From positions 38,488 to 102,487 of the forward strand of contig JAEKKN010000023.1 in NCBI GenBank assembly GCA_019510305.1: DNA of 64,000 nucleotides, read 5' to 3'. A program made the position numbers and the translations under genes. The notes beneath the pieces were generated by a model. It saw only the letters and a list, made by a program, of their open reading frames with translations. It did not search any database and was not told the DNA's origin. Origin of the DNA: Microbacterium sp. Its GTDB lineage: Bacteria > Actinomycetota > Actinomycetes > Actinomycetales > Microbacteriaceae. Below are positions 16,085 through 23,694 of this stretch, piece by piece (within the stretch, counting starts at the first letter, position 1; every line of letters begins with the position of its first letter).

Positions 16085-16984
16085 ATGACCTCGTCCGTTC
16101 CTTCCGCGGCCATCGATCTCGGCAAGACGCGCTGCCGCCTTCTGCTGACCGACGGCGACGAGAGAATCCGAATCGACGGTGACGGCGCTCCAGGGCTCGC
16201 CTCCTCGCAGGGCGTCGACGCCGCCGTCGCGGCCATCGACGCATTGCTCAGGCATGTCGACGCGACTCTTGCGCATCTGGGCGTCGGCGCCGCGGGGGCG
16301 TGGGTGGCGCCCGAAGAGGCGGGCAAGCTCGCTCACCGTCTGGCCGCACGCACGGGCACCTCCGTCGTCGTCGCCTCTGACGTCGTGACCGCGCACCTCG
16401 GCGCGCTGGGCGGCGAGGCGGGGACTCTGCTGATCGCCGGAACGGGGGCTGCGGCGCTCGGCGTCGACGCCGGCGGCGCACGCCTCGTCGACGGGTGGGG
16501 GCCCGATCTCGGCGACTTCGGCAGCGGTTCGTGGCTCGGTCGCGAGATGCTGCGTGCGGTCGTCCGCGCAGACGTCGGTCTCGGCCCCGAGACCGCGCTG
16601 ACGCGCGTCGTCACGGAACGTGTGGGCGCGGCATCCGTCATCCTCTCGTGGATCGCCCGCGACGAGCCTCTCGCACGCCGCCTCGCCACTCTGGCGCCGT
16701 CTGTGCTCGATGCCGCGGAAAGCGGTGACGTCGTCGCCCTCGGCATCGCCGATGAGGCCGTGCGGCTGTTGACGGCGTCAGCCGCGGCCGCCTCGTCTTC
16801 CGTCGCGGTGGCTGTGCACGGCGGCCTCACGGATCATCCCTGGTTCCGCGCGAAGCTCGGTGCATCGCTCATGTCAGCGGGACGGACCGTCGTGCCCGCG
16901 GCGGGCGACGCCCTCGACGGCGCGCTCCTGCTCTCCCGCCGCACTGATCTTCCCCACGAAAGGTTCGCGCACCGTGCCGAATGA
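16085..16984 (+). CDS. BadF/BadG-family amino-sugar kinase (MurNAc/GlcNAc kinase)
   Basis: A 299-residue ASKHA-fold kinase of the BcrAD/BadFG family. Phosphate-1 motif is DLGKTRC at residues 11-17, phosphate-2 is LLIAGTGAAALG, and GWGPDLGDFGSGSWLG is the adenosine/sugar-binding segment found in N-acetylglucosamine kinases. The following murQ gene overlaps its end by 11 bases, so the substrate is probably N-acetylmuramate, as for MurK. The product MurNAc-6-P would be passed to MurQ. The start is probably leaderless. Confidence 0.8.
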   Translation: MTSSVPSAAIDLGKTRCRLLLTDGDERIRIDGDGAPGLASSQGVDAAVAAIDALLRHVDATLAHLGVGAAGAWVAPEEAGKLAHRLAARTGTSVVVASDVVTAHLGALGGEAGTLLIAGTGAAALGVDAGGARLVDGWGPDLGDFGSGSWLGREMLRAVVRADVGLGPETALTRVVTERVGAASVILSWIARDEPLARRLATLAPSVLDAAESGDVVALGIADEAVRLLTASAAAASSSVAVAVHGGLTDHPWFRAKLGASLMSAGRTVVPAAGDALDGALLLSRRTDLPHERFAHRAE

Positions 16985-17909
16985 CGATCTCCGCCTGACC
17001 GAACTGCTCGACGAGCTCTCGCGCCTCAGCACCGAGGATTCGACGACCGAACGCGGAGATCTCGATCTGCTCGAAACCGTCGACCTCGTGCGTGCGATGA
17101 ATGCCGAGGATCGCGGGGTGCCCGACGCCGTGGCGGCCCGGGCCGCCGAGATCGCCGCCGCGGTCGACGGCATCACCGCACGGTTCCGCCGAGGGGGCCG
17201 CCTCATCTACATCGGCGCCGGCACCGCCGGCCGGGTGGGCGTGCTCGATGCGAGCGAGTGCCCGCCGACCTTCGGCACCGACCCCTCGATGGTGGTGGGA
17301 CTCATCGCCGGAGGCGAGACGGCGATCCGGTCCGCAGTCGAGAACGCGGAGGATGACGCGGACGCCGCCGAGAGGTCGTTGCGTGACCTCGACCTCACTG
17401 AACGCGACGTGGTCGTCGGGATCTCCGCGTCGGGTCGCACCCCGTACGTCGTGGGCGGCCTGCGATACGCGCGCCGTGCCGGCGCGCTCACCGTCGCCAT
17501 CGCCTCGAACGATCACTCGGCGATCGGTGCAGAGGCTGATGTCGCGATCGAGGTGACCACGGGCCCCGAGTTCATCTCGGGCTCCACTCGGCTGAAGTCC
17601 GGGACAGCGCAGAAGCTCGTCGTGAACATGCTCACTACGCTGTCGATGATCAAGCTGGGCAAGACGTACCGCGGTGTCATGGTCGACCTGGTCGCGACAA
17701 ACGAGAAGCTGCGGGCGCGGTCGATCCGCACCGTGTCTCAGCTCGCGGGCGTCGGCACAGAGGAGGCGTCGGACGCTCTCTCCGCAGCTGACGGCTCGGT
17801 CAAGCTCGCGCTGCTGATGCTCGCCACCGGAGCGGATGCGGACGCGGCGGCATCCGCACTGGCCGCCGCCGATGGCATCCTGCGTCAGGCGATCGCCTCG
17901 CTCGCCTGA
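16974..17909 (+). CDS. murQ: N-acetylmuramic acid 6-phosphate etherase
   Basis: A 311-residue SIS-domain lyase. IYIGAGTAGRVGVLDASECP carries the sugar-phosphate-binding residues and the catalytic Glu of the family; VVVGISASGRTPYVVGGL and GPEFISGSTRLKSGTAQK complete the MurQ signature. It removes the lactyl ether from MurNAc-6-P to give GlcNAc-6-P plus D-lactate in cell-wall recycling. The GTG start, with GAAAGG upstream, overlaps the kinase gene by 11 bases. No transporter lies beside the pair, so uptake must be encoded elsewhere. The stop is four bases from the convergent amine oxidase stop. Confidence 0.93.
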   Translation: MPNDDLRLTELLDELSRLSTEDSTTERGDLDLLETVDLVRAMNAEDRGVPDAVAARAAEIAAAVDGITARFRRGGRLIYIGAGTAGRVGVLDASECPPTFGTDPSMVVGLIAGGETAIRSAVENAEDDADAAERSLRDLDLTERDVVVGISASGRTPYVVGGLRYARRAGALTVAIASNDHSAIGAEADVAIEVTTGPEFISGSTRLKSGTAQKLVVNMLTTLSMIKLGKTYRGVMVDLVATNEKLRARSIRTVSQLAGVGTEEASDALSAADGSVKLALLMLATGADADAAASALAAADGILRQAIASLA

Positions 17910-17913
17910 CGAC

Positions 17914-19890
17914 TCAGTGCCCGCAGGCGCAGGCGGCGCCCCCGCCGCAGCATCCGCCATCCGCTTCGCCGTGCGCCTGGGACGACTCCGGCACGTCCAT
18001 CGCCGGGTTCTGATCGAGGAAGCCGTAGGGCTTGAGCCAGAACCCTGCGTAGTCGACGGGCATGATCGGCCAGTCCTCGGGGCGAGGGAAGTGCGTGAGG
18101 CCGAACGTGTGCCAGAGCACGATGTCCTCCCCGTCCAGCGACCGGTCGCGGGCCGCGTACTCGGGCAGGCCCGCACCTCCCTGATGCGCGTTCGGGTAGC
18201 GTCCGGCCGGCCAGATCTGCCCCGGCTCGTGCTGGGTCGCCCACAGGTGCCTGGTCGCGAACGCGGCTCTAGCGGCCACGGATGACGCCGGATCCGCCAT
18301 CAGGAGCGCGGTGGGCTCAGGAATCAGGTGATACGCGGTGGGCCGTCCGACCGCGTTCGTGCGCGATGCGCTCTGCACCTCCCACACCCGGGCGACCGAG
18401 GTGTCGGCGTCTCGCTGCGCCCGCTTCTCAGTGGTCAGCGGCGTCTCCGACCAGCTGAAGGCGTTGCCGAAGGGGTTGTCCGGACCCATCGGCACGCGCT
18501 GCGCGTCGATCTCGACCAGACGGTTGTCTTCGCCGTCGATCGCGACGTCGAGGCGCGCGCTGAACAGGTGCTGGTGCACCGGGGCGAACACGCCGGGGGC
18601 GAGCTCGGTGGCGTGTCTCTGAGGCACGCCCGGCTCACCCGCCCCGACGAACACGATGCCCGTGGCCTTCGCCACGACCTCGATGGATCCGTCGAGGTAG
18701 AAGTGCCAGTAGAAGCCGTAGTCGTAGTTGCCGATCGTCGAGAAGTACGAGACGACGAAGCGGCGCGAGCGGCGCACATCCGAGCGGCCATCGAGGTTCG
18801 TGTGCTTCCAGAGGATGCCGTAGTCCTCCTCGTGCATGCAGACGACGTTCGGGATGCGCACGGGATGTCCGTGGTCGTCGGCGACGTAGCCGTCGAGGTA
18901 GCGGATCACACCGAAGCAGTCGCAGCCGAGCTCGAGGTGGTTGGCGTTCTTGCCGAGGAGGTACTCGCCGGCGTCGAAGTAGCTGATCCAGAAGCGACCA
19001 GGGGCGGTGTCGCCGTAAGGCACGACCATCTCGGGCACGCTGGCGCGGCTGAGCACCGAGCGGCCGTCGAAGGTCACGTCATGGAGCACGAGGCCCTCGC
19101 GCGCGTTGAAGCTCACCCGCATCGCCCAGTTCTCCCACTCGACCAGCGAACCGCTCACCGCGAAGCTCGGTCCTTCGGGCTGGCTGATCTCGATGGGCTT
19201 GACGGTGGTGCGCGCTTCACCCTGCACCTCGGGATAGTAGTTGCCGTGACCGGCGGGAACGGGGACGTCGCCCACATCCTCGACGCGGATGACGCTGTTC
19301 GAGGTGAGATCGATGTGCACGATCAGGCCTTCGACGGGGTGCGCCCAGGGCGAGTCGTCCTCGTCGTATCGCAGGAAGGTCAGCGAGCGGATGACGCGGC
19401 GCCCGACCTCGTCGGCGCGGCCCGTGTAGCCCGGCGCGAGCGGGCCGCAGAATGCGAGGTCGATGTGATCGGCGAGACCGCGGCGCGTCATCGCGGCCTG
19501 CCACTCCGGCGACGCCTTCGCGATGACTTCGGCGCGCTCGTACTCCTCGAAGAGGTACTGCGGCTGCCCGTACGGCGGGGCGTCGTTCGGGACCCGCTCG
19601 GCCCGCACGACCTCGCCGCGCGTGATCGAGACGACGACCTCGGTGGCGACGCCCGTGGCGATGTCGAGCAGGGTCGCGTCGACTCGTCGATCGATCGGTG
19701 CGCCAGGCGTCCAACCGGCGAGTTCGGCCTTGGTGGGCTCATCCGGAAGGAGCATCGGCACCCGGACGGTCTCGCCCAGGAGGCCCGCCGCGTCGAGCAC
19801 GGCGCGGGCTGCGGCGATCTCGGCTCCGGTGAGCGGATCGAGCGGGTGGGGGACGGCGAACTTCTCGATGGTGACGGGCTGGTGGGACAT
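17914..19890 (-). CDS. Copper-containing primary-amine oxidase (topaquinone)
   Basis: A 658-residue copper amine oxidase. The topaquinone precursor is Tyr389 in IGNYDYGFYW, the catalytic base is Asp306 in YFDAGEYLLG, and copper ligands are His439/His441 in HQHLFSAR plus a His in LTHFPRPEDW. The 83-residue Asp-Tyr spacing matches the Arthrobacter globiformis enzyme closely. It oxidises primary amines (phenethylamine, tyramine, histamine type) to aldehyde, ammonia and H2O2. It has no signal peptide, so it is cytoplasmic. The C-terminus has an unusual GGCCGGGAACACGH tail with four Cys and a final His. GAGG precedes the ATG by eight bases. An operator matching that at the nearby tetR start lies 17 bp upstream of the ATG. 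Confidence 0.93.
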   Translation of the reverse strand: MSHQPVTIEKFAVPHPLDPLTGAEIAAARAVLDAAGLLGETVRVPMLLPDEPTKAELAGWTPGAPIDRRVDATLLDIATGVATEVVVSITRGEVVRAERVPNDAPPYGQPQYLFEEYERAEVIAKASPEWQAAMTRRGLADHIDLAFCGPLAPGYTGRADEVGRRVIRSLTFLRYDEDDSPWAHPVEGLIVHIDLTSNSVIRVEDVGDVPVPAGHGNYYPEVQGEARTTVKPIEISQPEGPSFAVSGSLVEWENWAMRVSFNAREGLVLHDVTFDGRSVLSRASVPEMVVPYGDTAPGRFWISYFDAGEYLLGKNANHLELGCDCFGVIRYLDGYVADDHGHPVRIPNVVCMHEEDYGILWKHTNLDGRSDVRRSRRFVVSYFSTIGNYDYGFYWHFYLDGSIEVVAKATGIVFVGAGEPGVPQRHATELAPGVFAPVHQHLFSARLDVAIDGEDNRLVEIDAQRVPMGPDNPFGNAFSWSETPLTTEKRAQRDADTSVARVWEVQSASRTNAVGRPTAYHLIPEPTALLMADPASSVAARAAFATRHLWATQHEPGQIWPAGRYPNAHQGGAGLPEYAARDRSLDGEDIVLWHTFGLTHFPRPEDWPIMPVDYAGFWLKPYGFLDQNPAMDVPESSQAHGEADGGCCGGGAACACGH

Positions 19891-19907
19891 CGGCCTACCT
19901 CACTATT

Positions 19908-19923
19908 TCGAGCGAATGCTCAA
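19908..19923. promoter_or_regulatory. TetR operator copy 1, before the amine oxidase
   Basis: TCGAGCGAATGCTCAA contains the perfect inverted repeat GAGC-N4-GCTC. It is 14 of 16 identical to the site at 20771-20786 beside the TetR gene. It lies 18-33 bp before the amine oxidase ATG, where a bound repressor would block the promoter or early elongation. The rest of the gap (19924-20148) shows no further structure. Confidence 0.65.
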
Positions 19924-20148
19924 TAAACGGGTTGCGATGATGCTACGCCGGGGTTGCGGGCGTGCACAAGCCCCGCGGTGATCCGGCTGTCCGCCGGGCT
20001 GCGGTGTGCGAAACGTCGGAGTCGCTGCGCGCCGCGCCGCCTCCCGGCATCCGCCGACGGCGTGCCGCGCGGGCCGTCCGACTTTTCCAACGCGCCGCCG
20101 CGCGGGGAGGGGGCTGCGTGCGGATGCGGGGGAGTGCGTTCGTGCCGG

Positions 20149-20733
20149 TCAGGAGCGCCAGGGGGCGAGGATGCTGTCGAGCACCGCGATGTGGGCGGCG
20201 GCATCCTGCGGCTCGGTCACTTCGACGACCTGCTGGCCATAGGTGATCGAGCGGAGCAGGGCCATCACGGCCTCGGTCGGGGTTCCCGCTGCGAGTTCGC
20301 CGTCGGCGACCGCTTCGGCGAGCGCGCTGCGGATTCCGCTCTGCCAGGTCGCGAGCGTCGGCGCCGCGGCGTCGGGTGCCGATGCGAGTGTGGCGAGGCG
20401 GCCCCAGAACCCGACGACGACACGCGCTTCTGCGCGGGTGCGGTCGTCGACCGGCAGTACTTCGCGCATGAGCGCATCGAGGCGGGCGAGGCCTCTGAGG
20501 CCGGCCGTGGCGATCGTGATGCGCTCGTCGGTGCGGCGGGTCACCTCGGCGGCTGCGGCGCGGATGACCTCGTCGAATCCGTCGAAATAATGCCAGAGCG
20601 ATCCGGTGGCGACGCCGAGCTCCTTCGCGACGGCGCGCGATGACACGTTCTCGTGGCCGTCCCGTGCGGCGACGGCGAGCAGCGCCTCGGCGATCTGCCG
20701 GCGGCGCTCATCGTGATCGACGACGCGGGGCAC
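20149..20733 (-). CDS. TetR-family transcriptional regulator
   Basis: A 194-residue one-component repressor. The N-terminal helix-turn-helix domain includes SSRAVAKELGVATGSLWHYF, with a C-terminal ligand-binding helical domain. I choose the GTG at 20733: CAGGAT lies exactly six bases before it, a spacing shared with other leaderless starts here. The ATG at 20751 is an alternative. It is divergent from a small membrane-protein gene and upstream of the amine oxidase. Nearly identical operators at 20771-20786 and 19908-19923 imply that it represses itself, the amine oxidase and probably the divergent gene. The inducer may be the amine or its aldehyde (inference). Confidence 0.82.
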   Translation of the reverse strand: MPRVVDHDERRRQIAEALLAVAARDGHENVSSRAVAKELGVATGSLWHYFDGFDEVIRAAAAEVTRRTDERITIATAGLRGLARLDALMREVLPVDDRTRAEARVVVGFWGRLATLASAPDAAAPTLATWQSGIRSALAEAVADGELAAGTPTEAVMALLRSITYGQQVVEVTEPQDAAAHIAVLDSILAPWRS

Positions 20734-20770
20734 ATGCCCATCCTGCCCCATCGAAGAGCGCCTAGCTTTT

Positions 20771-20792
20771 TTGAGCGAATGATCAATATAAT
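20771..20792 (+). promoter_or_regulatory. TetR operator copy 2 and divergent leaderless promoter
   Basis: TTGAGCGAATGATCAA (20771-20786) is the second TetR site, with outer arms TTGA/TCAA. It abuts a consensus -10 TATAAT at 20787-20792, which ends six bases before the GTG of the divergent membrane-protein gene. The site is 38-53 bp upstream of the TetR start. One bound TetR could therefore control both directions. Confidence 0.65.
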
Positions 20793-20798
20793 CCAGGC

Positions 20799-21326
20799 GT
20801 GGATCACGCTCTGACTGCGGCGCACTGGCTGACGGCGGGGGCGGCACTCGTTTCGGCCGCCGCCTGCGTCGCGGCGTGGCGTGCGGTGCCGTGGCAGGGG
20901 CGGCAATCCGCGCTCGCATCAGCGGCAGCCATGCTGGCCCTCGCCGCAGGCGAGGTCCCTGCCGGGATCGGGTTGCTCCTCGGGGCGGTTCTTCTCGTCT
21001 CGGCGATGCTGGGGACGGCGGGGGTGCGCGGGACGATGGCGGCCGCGACCTGCTGCCATCGAGCGGTCGGGTCTCTGGTCATGGCGATCTGCGTCTTCCA
21101 GGGCGCATCCGGTGGGACCGCCTCAGCGTCGACGGCGCATGCCGGGCACGGGCTCACGGGAGTCCTCGCCGTGCTCGGAGCCGTCGGCGTCGTCGGGATC
21201 GTCGTCTGGACCGTGGTGACGCAGTGGTTCATGGAACCTGTTCATCGCGGTCGCGCCGGTCGGTTGCTCGCTCTGGAGTCGTGGGCGATGGCCGCCGGCA
21301 TGGCGATGATGCACGCCGCCGCCTGA
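20799..21326 (+). CDS. Small integral membrane protein, DUF5134-like
   Basis: A 175-residue protein with five hydrophobic segments (about residues 5-25, 38-55, 55-72, 118-140 and 155-173) and a His-containing HAGHGLTG loop. It ends with ALESWAMAAGMAMMHAAA, a Met/His-rich last helix that resembles DUF5134 proteins. Such Met/His patterns can bind metals, but function is unknown. The GTG start has a perfect TATAAT six bases upstream and no Shine-Dalgarno, so it is leaderless. The overlapping TetR operator ties it to the amine oxidase regulator; a role in copper supply to the oxidase is possible but only inference. Confidence 0.65.
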   Translation: MDHALTAAHWLTAGAALVSAAACVAAWRAVPWQGRQSALASAAAMLALAAGEVPAGIGLLLGAVLLVSAMLGTAGVRGTMAAATCCHRAVGSLVMAICVFQGASGGTASASTAHAGHGLTGVLAVLGAVGVVGIVVWTVVTQWFMEPVHRGRAGRLLALESWAMAAGMAMMHAAA

Positions 21327-21341
21327 TCCTCCGGTCGCTGA

Positions 21342-21665
21342 TCAGTGCGCCCCGCCGAACTCGATCAGCCCGACGCCGACGGCGATCAACGCGACGCCCG
21401 CGGCCATCACGAGCGAGAAGTGGTCTTTGAAGATCACTCGGCCGAGGACCGCTGTGATCGCGACTCCGGCTGCGGCCCACACGCCGTAGGCGACGCCGAC
21501 CGGCATCCCCATCGCGAGGATCGCTCCGAGAAGACTGAAGGCCGCCAGGTAGCCGACCACGATCACGGGAATCCAGCGCTTGCGACGCAGCCCCTCCGAT
21601 GCGCGCAGGCTCAGGGTCGCCGTGACCTCGCTCGCGATCGCCAGAGCGAGCAGAGCCCAGGTCAC
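21342..21665 (-). CDS. SMR-family efflux subunit (second of a pair)
   Basis: A 107-residue protein with four transmembrane helices of the small multidrug resistance family. The conserved membrane glutamate is in LAIASEVTATLSLRASEG (helix 1), and GMPVGVAYGVWAAAGVAITA covers the helix 2-3 signature. It starts with GTG overlapping the stop of the upstream SMR gene by four bases (GTGA). Paired SMR genes commonly encode asymmetric heterodimers (EbrAB, YkkCD type) that export cationic compounds by proton exchange. The stop is 15 bp from the convergent small membrane-protein gene. Confidence 0.88.
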   Translation of the reverse strand: MTWALLALAIASEVTATLSLRASEGLRRKRWIPVIVVGYLAAFSLLGAILAMGMPVGVAYGVWAAAGVAITAVLGRVIFKDHFSLVMAAGVALIAVGVGLIEFGGAH

Positions 21666-22027
21666 GACGTCGCCTCCTTCGTGTGACCTGCACGCGAGCC
21701 GAGTTCGACGAGGAGCACCCCGACGACGATCACCGCGATGCCGACGATCTGCACCGCGCCGAGCAGCTCGCCGAAAAGCACGGCTCCCATCACGGCGGTC
21801 AGCACCACGCCGATCGCCGACCAGATGCCGTAGGCGACGCCCACCGGCATCCCGCGGTCGAGGACGACCGAGAGCAGCCAGAGGGATCCGGAATAGCCGA
21901 TCACGACCGCGATGAGCCAGAGCGGGTGCCTGAAGCCCTCGGCTGCGCGCAGCGACAAGGTGGCGGTGACTTCGAGGGCGATCGCGGTCAGGAGCGGCGG
22001 CCAGGCCGAGGGGCGGGTGCGTGTCAT
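21662..22027 (-). CDS. SMR-family efflux subunit (first of a pair)
   Basis: A 121-residue four-helix SMR protein with helix-1 glutamate in LTAIALEVTATLSLRAAEGF and GMPVGVAYGIWSAIGVV, the EmrE-like helix 3. AAAGG lies six to seven bases before the ATG. It is slightly longer than its partner, with a short polar tail (RAGHTKEATS). I looked for a guanidine riboswitch in the 202-bp gap upstream because some SMR pairs are guanidine exporters and found none. The gap shows nothing else I can assign beyond the start region of gapB. Confidence 0.88.
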   Translation of the reverse strand: MTRTRPSAWPPLLTAIALEVTATLSLRAAEGFRHPLWLIAVVIGYSGSLWLLSVVLDRGMPVGVAYGIWSAIGVVLTAVMGAVLFGELLGAVQIVGIAVIVVGVLLVELGSRAGHTKEATS

Positions 22028-22229
22028 CGATCGCCTTTCTGCGTCTCGTGATGAGAACCTGGGGGATGCTCTCCTGATTCCCCGTCGGGCGGATCGACTA
22101 TTCCGCAGCGCGAGAGGATTCGTCGCCCTGTGCCGACCGCGCGTACCCTGAGAGCACCCCCGATGCTCCACCCGGCGATTCCGCGCGCCGGCCACTCTTC
22201 GGCGCGCGCTCACAGATGCAAGGATGCAG

Positions 22230-23666
22230 ATGACCGACGTACACGGCGACGACTGGCTGGCACGCGAGGAACTGGCCGAGCGGATGATCCCGCTCATCGG
22301 CTCCCTCCGACGGGAACGCGATGTGATCACCTCGCTGCATGGGCACCGCCTGCTCGGGCTGTCGGCGACCGGCATCGTCGAGGTGCACGACCGCGTCGCG
22401 CGGCTGGGGCACGCTCCGCTGGCGCTCGAGGACACGCTCGCAGTGCTCGAGGCCGTGCACGCTCTCGCGCCCGGGGCGGCATCCATCGACGTCGCCCGGC
22501 TCGTCGAAGGACGCGGCATCGGCGCGCTCGAGGAGTACCTCGCCGAGGCGCTCGCCCCGGCGTCCGGTGCCGTCGCAGCCGACCCCACCGACGTCGTGCT
22601 CTACGGTTTCGGTCGCATCGGGCGTCTGCTCGCCCGCATCCTCATCGCCCACACTGGTGGCGGCAGCGGTCTGCGCCTGCGCGCGATCGTCGTTCGCCGT
22701 GGCTCGGAGAACGACCTGGTCAAGCGCGCCTCGCTGCTGCAGCGCGACTCGGTGCACGGCAGCTTCGCCGGCTCCGTCACCGTCGACGAGCAGGCCGAGC
22801 AGATCATCGCGAACGGCACGCGCATCCAGGTCATCTACTCCGACGACCCCGCCTCGATCGACTACGCCGCCCACGGCATCCACGACGCGATCGTCGTCGA
22901 CAACACCGGGCGCTGGCGTGACGAGGCCGGCCTCTCGCAGCACCTGCGCGCGAACGGCGTCGCCCGTGTGCTGCTGACGGCACCGGGCAAGAGCCCGCTC
23001 AAGAACATCGTGCACGGCATCAACCACGGCACGATCGAGCCGTCCGACCGCATCCTGTCTGCGGCATCCTGCACGACCAACGCGATCACACCCGTGCTCG
23101 CCGCGATCGACGAGGCGTACGGCGTCGTCAAGGGTCACGTCGAGACCGTGCACTCGTTCACGAACGACCAGAACCTCATCGACAACTTCCACAAGGGCGA
23201 TCGACGAGGACGTTCGGCCGTGCTGAACATGGTCATCACCGAGACGGGTGCGGCGAAGGCGGTGTCCAAGGCGCTGCCGCAGCTCGAGGGCAGGCTCACC
23301 GGCAGCTCCATCCGCGTGCCCACACCCGACGTCTCGCTCGCCGTTCTGCACCTGACCATCGCTCGTCCTGCGACCAAGGAGCAGGTCAACGACTACCTGC
23401 GCCGGGTGTCGTTGCACTCCAAGCTGCGCCAGCAGATCGACTATGTGGAGTCGCCCGAGGTCGTCTCGACGGACTTCGTCGGCTCGCATCGCGCGGGCAT
23501 CGTCGATGGGCTCGCGACGATCGCCGACGAGGACACCCTCATCCTCTACGTCTGGTACGACAACGAGTTCGGCTACTCCTGCCAGGTCATCCGCGTGCTC
23601 GAGACCATGGCGGGATCGCACCCGGTCGTCCTGCCCGCACGACGCGTGGTGACGCTCGAGGGCTGA
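22230..23666 (+). CDS. gapB: Glyceraldehyde-3-phosphate dehydrogenase, long GapB type
   Basis: A 478-residue GAPDH with a roughly 125-residue N-terminal extension before the Rossmann motif LYGFGRIGRLLARI. The catalytic cysteine is in SAASCTTNAITP, about 155 residues later, and the substrate/cofactor segments NEFGYSCQV and ETVHSFTNDQNLID are intact. The extended form matches the 480-residue GapB/GapX of Corynebacterium, which works mainly in gluconeogenesis. Of two ATGs, 22224 and 22230, only the second has a usable Shine-Dalgarno (AAGGA, five-base spacer). The closeness of pckG fits a gluconeogenic role. Confidence 0.9.
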   Translation: MTDVHGDDWLAREELAERMIPLIGSLRRERDVITSLHGHRLLGLSATGIVEVHDRVARLGHAPLALEDTLAVLEAVHALAPGAASIDVARLVEGRGIGALEEYLAEALAPASGAVAADPTDVVLYGFGRIGRLLARILIAHTGGGSGLRLRAIVVRRGSENDLVKRASLLQRDSVHGSFAGSVTVDEQAEQIIANGTRIQVIYSDDPASIDYAAHGIHDAIVVDNTGRWRDEAGLSQHLRANGVARVLLTAPGKSPLKNIVHGINHGTIEPSDRILSAASCTTNAITPVLAAIDEAYGVVKGHVETVHSFTNDQNLIDNFHKGDRRGRSAVLNMVITETGAAKAVSKALPQLEGRLTGSSIRVPTPDVSLAVLHLTIARPATKEQVNDYLRRVSLHSKLRQQIDYVESPEVVSTDFVGSHRAGIVDGLATIADEDTLILYVWYDNEFGYSCQVIRVLETMAGSHPVVLPARRVVTLEG

Positions 23667-23694
23667 TGTCGGCGGAGCAGGGCATCATGGTGTC

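Noticed and set aside
22028-22229. Guanidine riboswitch before the SMR pair
   Set aside because: I looked for ykkC-type conserved blocks on the minus strand and found no convincing match.
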